8,315 nucleotides of DNA from an uncultured Clostridia bacterium. GTDB taxonomy: Bacteria; Bacillota; Clostridia; UBA1381. Position numbers and translations under genes: made by a program. Below the pieces are notes generated by a model. That model had not been told where the DNA came from. It was given only the letters and a program-made list of their open reading frames with translations, and ran no database searches. This document shows positions 1-6,184 of this stretch, piece after piece. Where the stretch lies: contig CAJUFV010000158.1 in the NCBI GenBank assembly GCA_910585795.1, positions 1 to 8,315 of the forward strand, in the 5' to 3' direction. Each line of letters begins with the position of its first letter. Within the stretch, counting starts at the first letter, position 1.

Positions 1-491
1 GCGCCCATATCCTGACCTATTGTATCCGGTACTTTATCCTGCAAAGCGCTGAATGAAATATGAATGTATTTTTCATCGCCTGACATGGCTGTTTGATCCG
101 TCATATTTATTTTGTGATGTACACCGCCGTTTCCGTTGACATCACGATTAAATCTATTAAGCTTCTCTTCCGTCAAGGCGTTACCATCATTGTCTTTTCC
201 ATACTCACACTTAAATGTTTCCTTGAGATGAAGCGATTTATCCGTATTATCTCTTCCGGATATCCCCGTGTTTAACTCATATTCTGATGTGAGATATTGT
301 GGATTATTCAAAAAACTCGAATTTGTTTCTCTGGTGAACAATCCGTCTGTATCTTCTTTGGCATCAAAATTCTCTGAGTAGATAATTCTTGTTTCATCAG
401 TGCTTCGTTCCTCTGCCAATACTGTAAAATTCATCATTGTACTTAGCAAAGAAATTGAAAGTATTGCTGAAATAAGTCTATTTTTTCTCAT
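1..491 (-). CDS. Secreted LamG-like domain protein, N-terminal part (runs off window)
   Basis: Reading from the ATG at 491 gives 163 codons with no stop before the window edge, so only the N-terminus is visible. It starts with a signal peptide: basic MRKNR, a hydrophobic stretch over residues 6-25, and a likely cleavage after VLA at residue 26. A GGAGG site at 501-505 lies 9 nt before the ATG, which fixes the start. From residue 35 to the edge it aligns with the LamG/ConA-like domain of the large secreted protein at the other end of the window. Shared blocks include TDGLF, SEYEL, DTDKSL/NTDKSL, LKETFK and HISFSA. The two genes are therefore paralogues. The gene has its own promoter and follows a terminator, so it is probably a separate unit from the two-component genes. 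Its function is unknown. A carbohydrate-binding or carbohydrate-active surface protein is plausible from the domain and neighbours, but no catalytic domain is in view. Confidence 0.88.
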   Translation of the reverse strand, partial: MRKNRLISAILSISLLSTMMNFTVLAEERSTDETRIIYSENFDAKEDTDGLFTRETNSSFLNNPQYLTSEYELNTGISGRDNTDKSLHLKETFKCEYGKDNDGNALTEEKLNRFNRDVNGNGGVHHKINMTDQTAMSGDEKYIHISFSALQDKVPDTIGQDMG

Positions 492-544
492 TTTTCTTTC
501 CCTCCATTAGCGTAATGTCACTCTTATAACATATCTTATCATAT

Positions 545-573
545 ATTATAACAAAAACTTGAATAGTGAACAA
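545..573 (-). promoter_or_regulatory. Sigma-A-type promoter of the downstream secreted-protein gene
   Basis: On the minus strand a perfect TATAAT (545-550) is preceded by a 17-nt spacer and TTGTTC (568-573), which keeps the TTG of the consensus -35. The predicted start near base 538 would give a leader of about 47 nt before the ATG at 491. It lies between the terminator and the next gene, as expected for an independent transcription unit. The -35 is weak, so an activator may help. No operator was recognised. Confidence 0.65.
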
Positions 574-638
574 TCGCACAATTCTGCTTTTTTGTATTGT
601 ATTTTGTTGGTTATATATACCTGTTTTTTTATTTTTTT

Positions 639-684
639 AAAGAAAAAACGACTATACAAAAATCGTATTTTCATATAGTCGTTT
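639..684 (-). terminator. Rho-independent terminator after the histidine kinase gene
   Basis: The arms at 646-656 and 674-684 are perfect 11-bp inverted repeats (AAACGACTATA / TATAGTCGTTT). Inside, a symmetric 2x2 mismatch leads to a further 5-bp stem (AAAAT/ATTTT) closing a 3-nt loop. Read on the minus strand, the 3' arm runs straight into a U-rich tract (TTTTTTCTTT ending at 639). The plus-strand side has no T-run, so it acts in the direction of the upstream genes. It closes the kinase transcript about 75 nt after its stop codon. Confidence 0.85.
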
Positions 685-757
685 AAGAAAATGAGTAATC
701 TTTGTTCTATTTTTACATCTTTATATGTCTGTTATTCAGCTTCTTATTAACTTTTCG

Positions 758-2476
758 TTATTCTACTTTGGATTCATACGGCTCGGCAGGCAGCATTATA
801 ATAATTTTTCCGCCACCATCAGATAAAATCTGCAATCCGTACTCTTGACCGAACAAAACCTTGATGCGTTTGTTTACATTATATAAACCTATATTTCTTG
901 TTGTAATTTGCTTTTTACCGGATAATATTTCGTTAATCTCTATAATTTTCTCAGGTTCAAAGCCAGGTCCGTTATCTTTAACAGAAATATAAAATATATC
1001 ATTTTTTAAAAAAGCTTTAATTTCGATTAAACCCTTTTCCTTTATTCTGTTTATTCCATAAGACATGGCATTTTCAAACAGCGGCTGGAGAATAGATTTA
1101 GGAACTTTCAAATCCAGAACCTTGTTATCGCATTCCCATACTACATCAAATCTGTTAGGATATCTTATTCTTTGAATATCAAGATATATTTCTGAAATCT
1201 CCCTTTCCTTAGAGAACGGTCTGAAGAATTCAGACATATCCATAGCCTCGCGGAGCAATCTTGAAAGCAGCGAAATAATCAGAGTTGTCTGCGTGTCTCT
1301 TTTTGACTCAGCCAAAATCATACTGTTCAGAAGCTGAAGAGTATTAAACAGAAAATGCGGATTAAGCTGTGCCTGCAAAGCTGAAACCTGTGCATTCTGC
1401 AAAAGCAGAACGTTCTGTGCAAGCTTTCCCTCTATCTTCTCCTGCCGCAAGCTAATATTCGTTACATAGTTAAGAGTGTTATTGACCTCATTGTTACTGT
1501 CAAAATGATCTTTTCTGATGTTTTTTTCAAACTCTATTATTTTTCTGAATGGCTTGTACATCCTCGTCACAAAGAAGGAAGACAGCACCAGCGACACTAC
1601 CAAAGAAATAACTGATATTAAAATAATTTTCCATATAGCTATATTCCACGTTCTGGGTAAAATCATCATAAATTTGATACTGTTCTTGTTTGAACAAACC
1701 AAAAGTATTATTTCATACAGTGTTTTATGCATGCGAACATAACTAATCCGACCCTCACTTGCATCACTGAACATTTCAATATAATCACTTAACTTTTCCC
1801 TGTCCATTTGTTTGTTATCGGAAGTATAAATTACACTGTGAAGCGGAGAAATCATATATAATCTATTGCTTTCATACTTACTATTAGTGGGTATCATTTT
1901 TGAATAATCTACATTATATACAATTACAACATTCCCTACCGTCTTCACATACGAAAAACATTTTGAAATTAAGCCTATATCGGGAAATTCCCGATAAAAA
2001 AATTTTTCGTCTTGTTTGTATAACTGATACCACGATTTATCCAAAAATTCCTCAAAACTATCGCTCTCATATACTTTTGAAGTGGAAATTATAAAATCCT
2101 CATCAGGTATATAGCAATAGATAGAGTATAAAAATCCCAGTTCTTCCTTTTTGGATATCAAGAGTTCTATTAACTTTTCTTTATCATTTTCGACAAGATA
2201 TAATAAATCATTTTTCGTAAGCAAATCTACATTTAAAGAATCAATTTGCCCTGTAATACTGTCAAATCGATTTCTTACAGAATACAGCTCCGTTGAAATA
2301 TTCTCCATACTTTTTTCATCATATAGACCTGAAAAATACCAAAAACACAACGCAATGACACTAAAGACTAAAATAAAAACAATAATAGTCATAGTAATAA
2401 AGCCTTTAAAAAAGACGCTTTTTCTCCCGTATTTTTTTATTGCATTGTATATGATACTTATATTCTCAAAAGGCAT
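758..2476 (-). CDS. yesM: YesM-family membrane sensor histidine kinase
   Basis: This 572-residue kinase of a two-component system probably senses an extracellular carbohydrate-related signal and phosphorylates the regulator encoded just upstream. Membrane segments lie at about 24-48 and 282-304. The roughly 230 residues between them form an extracytoplasmic sensor region, dCache-like by family expectation. After the second segment comes a HAMP-like linker with coiled-coil character (about 305-365). The His_kinase domain (PF06580 type) follows, with LNPHFLFN giving phospho-acceptor H374. The ATPase domain has an N-box with N469, a DNGPGF G1 box (501-506) and an IGLYNV G2 box (529-534). The usual 'ENAIKHG' reads ENAMSYG here. 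GGAG lies 7 nt before the ATG, and the gap from the regulator stop is 19 nt, so the two are co-transcribed. A terminator follows. The symbol is a family label; the actual ligand is unknown. Confidence 0.93.
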   Translation of the reverse strand: MPFENISIIYNAIKKYGRKSVFFKGFITMTIIVFILVFSVIALCFWYFSGLYDEKSMENISTELYSVRNRFDSITGQIDSLNVDLLTKNDLLYLVENDKEKLIELLISKKEELGFLYSIYCYIPDEDFIISTSKVYESDSFEEFLDKSWYQLYKQDEKFFYREFPDIGLISKCFSYVKTVGNVVIVYNVDYSKMIPTNSKYESNRLYMISPLHSVIYTSDNKQMDREKLSDYIEMFSDASEGRISYVRMHKTLYEIILLVCSNKNSIKFMMILPRTWNIAIWKIILISVISLVVSLVLSSFFVTRMYKPFRKIIEFEKNIRKDHFDSNNEVNNTLNYVTNISLRQEKIEGKLAQNVLLLQNAQVSALQAQLNPHFLFNTLQLLNSMILAESKRDTQTTLIISLLSRLLREAMDMSEFFRPFSKEREISEIYLDIQRIRYPNRFDVVWECDNKVLDLKVPKSILQPLFENAMSYGINRIKEKGLIEIKAFLKNDIFYISVKDNGPGFEPEKIIEINEILSGKKQITTRNIGLYNVNKRIKVLFGQEYGLQILSDGGGKIIIMLPAEPYESKVE

Positions 2477-2495
2477 TGATTTTCTCCAGTAAATC

Positions 2496-3962
2496 TTAGT
2501 TTTGTTTTATATTCTTTCTATATTCCTGCGGAGAGCATCCCATATGTTTTTTAAACTGTACAAAAAAATGATTTCTGCTCTTGTAGCCCACGGCTTCATA
2601 TATATTATTAACTGAGTCATTTGTACTTTTCAGCATAATCACCGCTTTGGAAATTCTAACCTCATTTAGATAATCCACAAAGTTTTTGCCGGTTTTTCTC
2701 TTAAACTGCCGACTTAACCAGCTTTCTGAAAGTTTAACATAATCCGCGACATCTGCCAGTGTGATGTTTTTTTCATAGTTTTCATCTATAAATTTCTTAG
2801 CAGCGCTTACAAAGTCATAAATATCAGGCTTTTGATTTTCCGTCGATACAGCCCTTATCATATCACAAACATCGAGTTTATGATCTTTTATTTGAGAAAT
2901 ATCTGTAACAATATACTTTGTTACCGTATCATTATACAAGAAATAGTTTCCGTATGTCTTTATCCTTGATGCAAGCGACGAATAAAATTTATAGACATCT
3001 TCTCTATTATAATTAATTTTTTTCTCAAATGCTCTATAAGCCTCTATTGCTCTTTCCGTCTCACCGTTACTGACTTGCTCATAAACTATATTAACATTAA
3101 TTGCAATAAATTCATGCCGTACATCGTCAAAAACACCGGCAATATTGTCTGATATTTTTTTGCTGATAAGGTCAACTTTTAAACCCAACATATCTGCCGC
3201 ATTTTTTTGTATATGACTGCGTACTGTCTCTATCTGATTTTTACATTCTGATTTATCAGTACAATCGCAAAAAATTATATATTCAATATGGTCTAAATAA
3301 TAACCGGTTGGAATCAACAAAATTCCGCGTTCTTCCACAAAAAGATTATTTATCCAGTTATTAAAGCTGTCAATTCCAATGCTGTAATGTTTTTTAAGGT
3401 GCTGCTGTATGCCATCCTCAAAGATAACATTGGCGGAAACAACAAGTGCTTCTTCTACATTGTTCTTGAAGCCTTGCTTATTCAACGCCTTTCTCAAAAG
3501 TGCTATATCCTCTGACTTATCCCTTAAATATTTTACAATAAACTCCTGAAGTACAAGACTGTCTTCTGATAAACTGTTAAAGCCTATTTTATCCAAAAAC
3601 TCCTTGCATTCTGATAAAACCCGTTCAATGTCTTTCAACATAACGGGTTTTAAAATATAATCAATAACTTTGTTTCTCAATGCCGCAGTAGCATATTCAA
3701 AACTATCATAACCACTCAAAACAAAAAAGGCTATATTCGAATAATTTTTGTGAATATATTCAGCAAATTCCAGCCCGTTCATCCACTGCATTTTTATATC
3801 TGAAATAATTGCGTCCACCGCATTTTCTTTCATATAATCAATAGCGTTCTCCGCACTTAAAAACTTTCCAACAAGTTCAAAGCCGTTCTTCTCCCAGTCA
3901 ACAGCTATTGAAATATTATTCAGTGTGAGTTCCTCATCATCTACTAAAATCAATTTATACAT
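2496..3962 (-). CDS. yesN: YesN-family response regulator (receiver plus AraC-type DNA-binding domain)
   Basis: This 488-residue cytoplasmic transcription regulator is the partner of the adjacent kinase. The receiver domain covers about 1-122: acidic pair D8/D9, phospho-acceptor D55 in ISDIKM, switch residue S83 in LSGYDSFEYA, and K105 in LKP. A poorly conserved middle region (about 125-385) is typical in length for the family. A C-terminal AraC/XylS domain with two helix-turn-helix units (about 386-485) includes the signatures LADVADYVKLSESWLSRQFK and VGYKSRNHFFVQFKKHMGCSPQEYR. The residue after DIKM is Q59, where the family usually has proline. The start is supported by MYKLILVDDE, the normal N-terminus of the fold, although only a weak GGGA lies 12 nt upstream. 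It has its own promoter and is followed at 19 nt by the kinase gene. Likely targets are the neighbouring permease genes and possibly the secreted-protein genes (inference). The symbol is a family label. Confidence 0.93.
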   Translation of the reverse strand: MYKLILVDDEELTLNNISIAVDWEKNGFELVGKFLSAENAIDYMKENAVDAIISDIKMQWMNGLEFAEYIHKNYSNIAFFVLSGYDSFEYATAALRNKVIDYILKPVMLKDIERVLSECKEFLDKIGFNSLSEDSLVLQEFIVKYLRDKSEDIALLRKALNKQGFKNNVEEALVVSANVIFEDGIQQHLKKHYSIGIDSFNNWINNLFVEERGILLIPTGYYLDHIEYIIFCDCTDKSECKNQIETVRSHIQKNAADMLGLKVDLISKKISDNIAGVFDDVRHEFIAINVNIVYEQVSNGETERAIEAYRAFEKKINYNREDVYKFYSSLASRIKTYGNYFLYNDTVTKYIVTDISQIKDHKLDVCDMIRAVSTENQKPDIYDFVSAAKKFIDENYEKNITLADVADYVKLSESWLSRQFKRKTGKNFVDYLNEVRISKAVIMLKSTNDSVNNIYEAVGYKSRNHFFVQFKKHMGCSPQEYRKNIKQN

Positions 3963-4030
3963 AGTTTAATTACATCCCATTACCAAATAAAATAACACAT
4001 ATGTACACAGATTAAACTTTCATTATCCCA

Positions 4031-4059
4031 ATTATATCACATATTTTATAAATTTTCAA
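4031..4059 (-). promoter_or_regulatory. Strong promoter for the two-component genes
   Basis: On the minus strand TTGAAA (4054-4059) is followed by an exact 17-nt spacer and TATAAT (4031-4036). A TGA directly before the -10 makes an extended TGnTATAAT element. The predicted start near 4024 would give a leader of about 62 nt. The promoter lies in the 152-bp gap between the second permease gene and the regulator gene. Regulator and kinase can therefore be expressed without the transporter, as a sensing system needs. No convincing terminator for the permease transcript precedes it, so read-through from the permeases is also possible. Confidence 0.7.
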
Positions 4060-4114
4060 ATGTTAAATCTTGAATATCTTTAATCTTTATTTTTTAATTA
4101 GATTGTCCTGTATC

Positions 4115-5029
4115 TTATTCTTTTACTGAACCTATCATTACACCCTGAACAAAATATTTTTGCATAAACGGACAGCAAATCCACACAGGCAGACATGTTA
4201 CAAGAATAAGCGCATACTGTACAATATCCTTATACTGTTCCTGTTGTGCCGCAGCCTCAAAGTTTTTAGCAGTTTCACCCTTTGTAACAAGTCCGCCGAG
4301 GATGGTCTGAATAAAGATTGATAACGGATATTTATCCTCAGACGAAAGATATACATATGCGTCAAAATAAGAATTCCAGTGACCGATTGCGTAAAACATA
4401 ATTATAACAGCAATAATCGGCTTTGAAAGCGGTATAACAAACTTGGTTAAAAACCCAAAATCATCACACCCATCAATCTGTGCCGCCTCAAATACCGCCT
4501 TCGGAATATTAGTCTGCATATAGGTACGCATTACTATCATATTGTATACTGAAAGTGCACCGGGAATAATCATAACAAGACGCGAATTTATAAGTCCCAT
4601 GCTCTTATACAAAAGATATGTCGGGATAATACCTCCACCGAAAAACATTGTAAATGTAAAGAACTTCATAATAATGTTCTTTGACGCAAAATCCTCTCTC
4701 GACATTGGATACGCGGCAAGAATTGTAATAACGATATTCAGCAATGTACCTAAAACAGTATACATCATCGTGTTGCCAAATCCAAGCAGAAGCTTTTTAT
4801 TTGCAAATACCATTTTATATGCCTCAAAATTAAAACCTATCGGGAAAATTGTCACCTTTCCCGCACCCACCGCGCTTGGCGATGAAAAGGAAGATGATAT
4901 AATATTAAGCATAGGAATCAGAAATATCAATCCCATAATAACAAGTATAAAGTATACTGACCCAACAAACAGCTTATCATTCCACGCAAGCGTAGTAAAT
5001 TTATTCTTTTTTCTGTTTTTTATTGCCAT
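4115..5029 (-). CDS. lplC: Sugar ABC transporter permease, LplC/YtcP type
   Basis: This is the second membrane subunit of a carbohydrate-uptake ABC importer (type I, CUT1). It would form the channel with the product of the preceding gene. From the ATG at 5029 it is 304 residues, the normal family length. About six membrane segments are visible (roughly 20-45, 83-107, 121-141, 150-170, 195-217 and 269-289). The EAA loop that contacts the ATPase starts at E181 (EAAQIDGCDDFGFL) and ends at P204. The C-terminus GVMIGSVKE is typical of LplC/YtcP proteins. A longer reading from a TTG at 5044 is possible, but the GGAGG at 5038-5042 lies inside it and is spaced 8 nt from the ATG at 5029, so the shorter form is preferred. 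It begins 15 nt after the stop of the other permease. The substrate cannot be read from the sequence; the symbol is a family label. Confidence 0.92.
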   Translation of the reverse strand: MAIKNRKKNKFTTLAWNDKLFVGSVYFILVIMGLIFLIPMLNIISSSFSSPSAVGAGKVTIFPIGFNFEAYKMVFANKKLLLGFGNTMMYTVLGTLLNIVITILAAYPMSREDFASKNIIMKFFTFTMFFGGGIIPTYLLYKSMGLINSRLVMIIPGALSVYNMIVMRTYMQTNIPKAVFEAAQIDGCDDFGFLTKFVIPLSKPIIAVIIMFYAIGHWNSYFDAYVYLSSEDKYPLSIFIQTILGGLVTKGETAKNFEAAAQQEQYKDIVQYALILVTCLPVWICCPFMQKYFVQGVMIGSVKE

Positions 5030-5044
5030 ATCATTTTCCTCCAA

Positions 5045-6004
5045 TTACCACAAACTTGTCTCAAACATTCTTTTCGACATTTGATTAACAGACAACAGAA
5101 CGATAAGATTTATAATTGAGTTGAAAAAACCAATTGCCGCACCGAAAGAATAGTTTCCGCTTCCCATCAGCAAGCCTGTTTTAAACGAGTATGTTGAAAT
5201 AACTTCGCTCGCCGCAAGATTAAGGTCATTCTGCATAAGCAAAACCTTTTCTTCGCCGACACTCAAAACTGAACCAACCAGCATAAGCAACTGTATAACC
5301 ATCGTTGGCTTTATTGCAGGTAAATCAACATGGATAACACGCTGAAATCTTGACGCACCGTCAATTATTGCAGCTTCTGTTTGGTCACCGCTTACCGAAG
5401 TAAGCGCTGCCATATAAACTATCGTAGACCAACCTACCTTTTGCCATATTCCTGACCATACATAAAGATGCCTAAATGCAGGCGCGCTTGCCAGAACATT
5501 TGTTATTTGTCCATGCGATATGTATTCAAGAAATCTGCCAAATAATCCCGTTCTTGAACCAAACAGTACGTTTATCATACCAACAAGAACAACCACAGAA
5601 ATAAAATTTGGTAGATAAGATATGAACTGCATTGAATTCTTAAACAGTTTATTTCCAACCACATGGAAACACAATGCAAGAAAAATCGACAACGGCCACA
5701 TTAAAACAATATTGTAAATTGATATTTTTAATGTGTTTCCAACATATGTCCAGAACCATGGAGAATTAAAAAACTTTTTAAACCACGCAAGTCCTACAAA
5801 CTCACTTCCCAATATTCCGTCAAGGGCATTATAATTTCTAAAAGCAATTTGCAGTCCATACATAGGAAAATATGAGAAAATAAGTACATATATCACCGGC
5901 ACTGACACCATAGCATAAAGCTGCCAATTTCTGTGGAAATCTTTAGAGTATCTGCTCTTTAACGATAAGCTTTTAGAAGTCTTTTTCTTTCTTGATAACT
6001 GCAT
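5045..6004 (-). CDS. lplB: Sugar ABC transporter permease, LplB type
   Basis: This is the first membrane subunit of the same CUT1 importer. From the ATG at 6004 it is 319 residues. A basic N-terminus (RKKKTSKSLSLKSR) is followed by about six membrane segments (roughly 28-50, 88-113, 124-148, 188-203, 234-253 and 286-306). The EAA loop runs from E210 (EAAIIDGASRFQRV) to P233. The segment around SVGEEKVLLMQN and the ending IGFFNSIINLIVLLSVNQMSKR match the LplB/YtrP-like pattern. A GTG at 6019 could add five residues, but it overlaps the AAAGGTGG ribosome site, which would then have no role, so the ATG is preferred. Its spacing of about 11 nt is slightly long. Neither the solute-binding protein that normally goes with these permeases nor an ATPase gene is in the window. 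The permease start follows a structured leader. The symbol is a family label. Confidence 0.92.
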   Translation of the reverse strand: MQLSRKKKTSKSLSLKSRYSKDFHRNWQLYAMVSVPVIYVLIFSYFPMYGLQIAFRNYNALDGILGSEFVGLAWFKKFFNSPWFWTYVGNTLKISIYNIVLMWPLSIFLALCFHVVGNKLFKNSMQFISYLPNFISVVVLVGMINVLFGSRTGLFGRFLEYISHGQITNVLASAPAFRHLYVWSGIWQKVGWSTIVYMAALTSVSGDQTEAAIIDGASRFQRVIHVDLPAIKPTMVIQLLMLVGSVLSVGEEKVLLMQNDLNLAASEVISTYSFKTGLLMGSGNYSFGAAIGFFNSIINLIVLLSVNQMSKRMFETSLW

Positions 6005-6052
6005 TTTTATAAAAACCACCTTTCAAATTTTTCCGCCGCGTTCGTTTTATAT

Positions 6053-6088
6053 TCATACAGTGGGATTTCCGCAGAATACATTCTGCAT
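6053..6088 (-). CDS. Possible 11-codon leader ORF before the permease genes
   Basis: On the minus strand ATG at 6088 opens an 11-codon frame (MQNVFCGNPTV) ending with TGA at 6053-6055. A full GGGAGG site at 6098-6103 lies 9 nt upstream, better than the site of the permease gene itself. The same GGGAGG forms the 3' arm of the large hairpin, so its translation could depend on RNA folding. The stop is 48 nt before the permease ATG. The peptide has no run of one amino acid that would suggest classical attenuation. Such short frames arise by chance, so this is a candidate only. Confidence 0.25.
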   Translation of the reverse strand: MQNVFCGNPTV

Positions 6089-6097
6089 TTTGCAGAA
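6071..6097 (-). promoter_or_regulatory. Two mutually exclusive small hairpins in the permease leader
   Basis: Three short segments share complementarity: TTCTGCA (6091-6097), TGCAGAA (6081-6087) and TTCTGC (6071-6076), in mRNA order. The middle one can pair with the first (7 bp, loop AAA) or with the third (6 bp, loop TGTA), but not both at once. The middle segment also contains part of the ATG of the possible leader ORF. Neither hairpin is followed by a U-run, so these are not terminators. The pairing is seen directly; a regulatory role is inference. Confidence 0.4.
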
Positions 6098-6130
6098 CCT
6101 CCCGCCCTTTAATCGAAAGTACGGGAGGTT
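6096..6130 (-). promoter_or_regulatory. Strong intergenic RNA hairpin with anti-SD/SD arms
   Basis: The arms at 6096-6104 and 6122-6130 are perfect 9-bp inverted repeats. In the mRNA they read AACCTCCCG then CGGGAGGTT. A 2x2 internal mismatch leads to a further 4-bp stem (CTTT/AAAG) closing a 5-nt loop. No U-tract follows on either strand, so it is not a standard terminator. It lies about 55 nt after the stop of the large secreted-protein gene and about 90 nt before the permease ATG. It may stabilise the 3' end of the upstream message, dampen read-through, or hide the GGGAGG site. Pairing is certain; the function is inferred. Confidence 0.6.
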
Positions 6131-6184
6131 AAACTGCCCGGCTATTTTTGCTGCAAATCAGCCTTTTTTATATAAAATTCCATT

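Noticed and set aside
93..275. 60-codon frame on the plus strand
   Set aside because: It is opposite the partial secreted-protein gene, whose reading is confirmed by its paralogue.
2151..2492. 113-codon frame on the plus strand
   Set aside because: It is antisense to the N-terminal membrane and sensor part of the kinase and has no ribosome site or recognisable motif.
3997..4004. Palindrome ACATATGT in the regulator leader as an operator
   Set aside because: Eight bases in AT-rich DNA occur easily by chance, and AraC-type proteins usually bind direct repeats, not short palindromes.
4060..4095. AAAGAT/AAGATT direct repeats just upstream of the -35 as regulator binding sites
   Set aside because: The repeats are short, unevenly spaced and embedded in AT-rich sequence, and no matching pair occurs before the permeases or the secreted-protein gene.
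4542..5084. 180-codon frame on the plus strand
   Set aside because: It lies opposite the permease gene, which has clear family motifs, and its translation resembles nothing known. It is a shadow frame.
6131..6184. GCTG/CAGC hairpin after the large secreted-protein gene as a terminator
   Set aside because: The stem is only 4 bp and is followed on the minus strand by an A-run, not a U-run.
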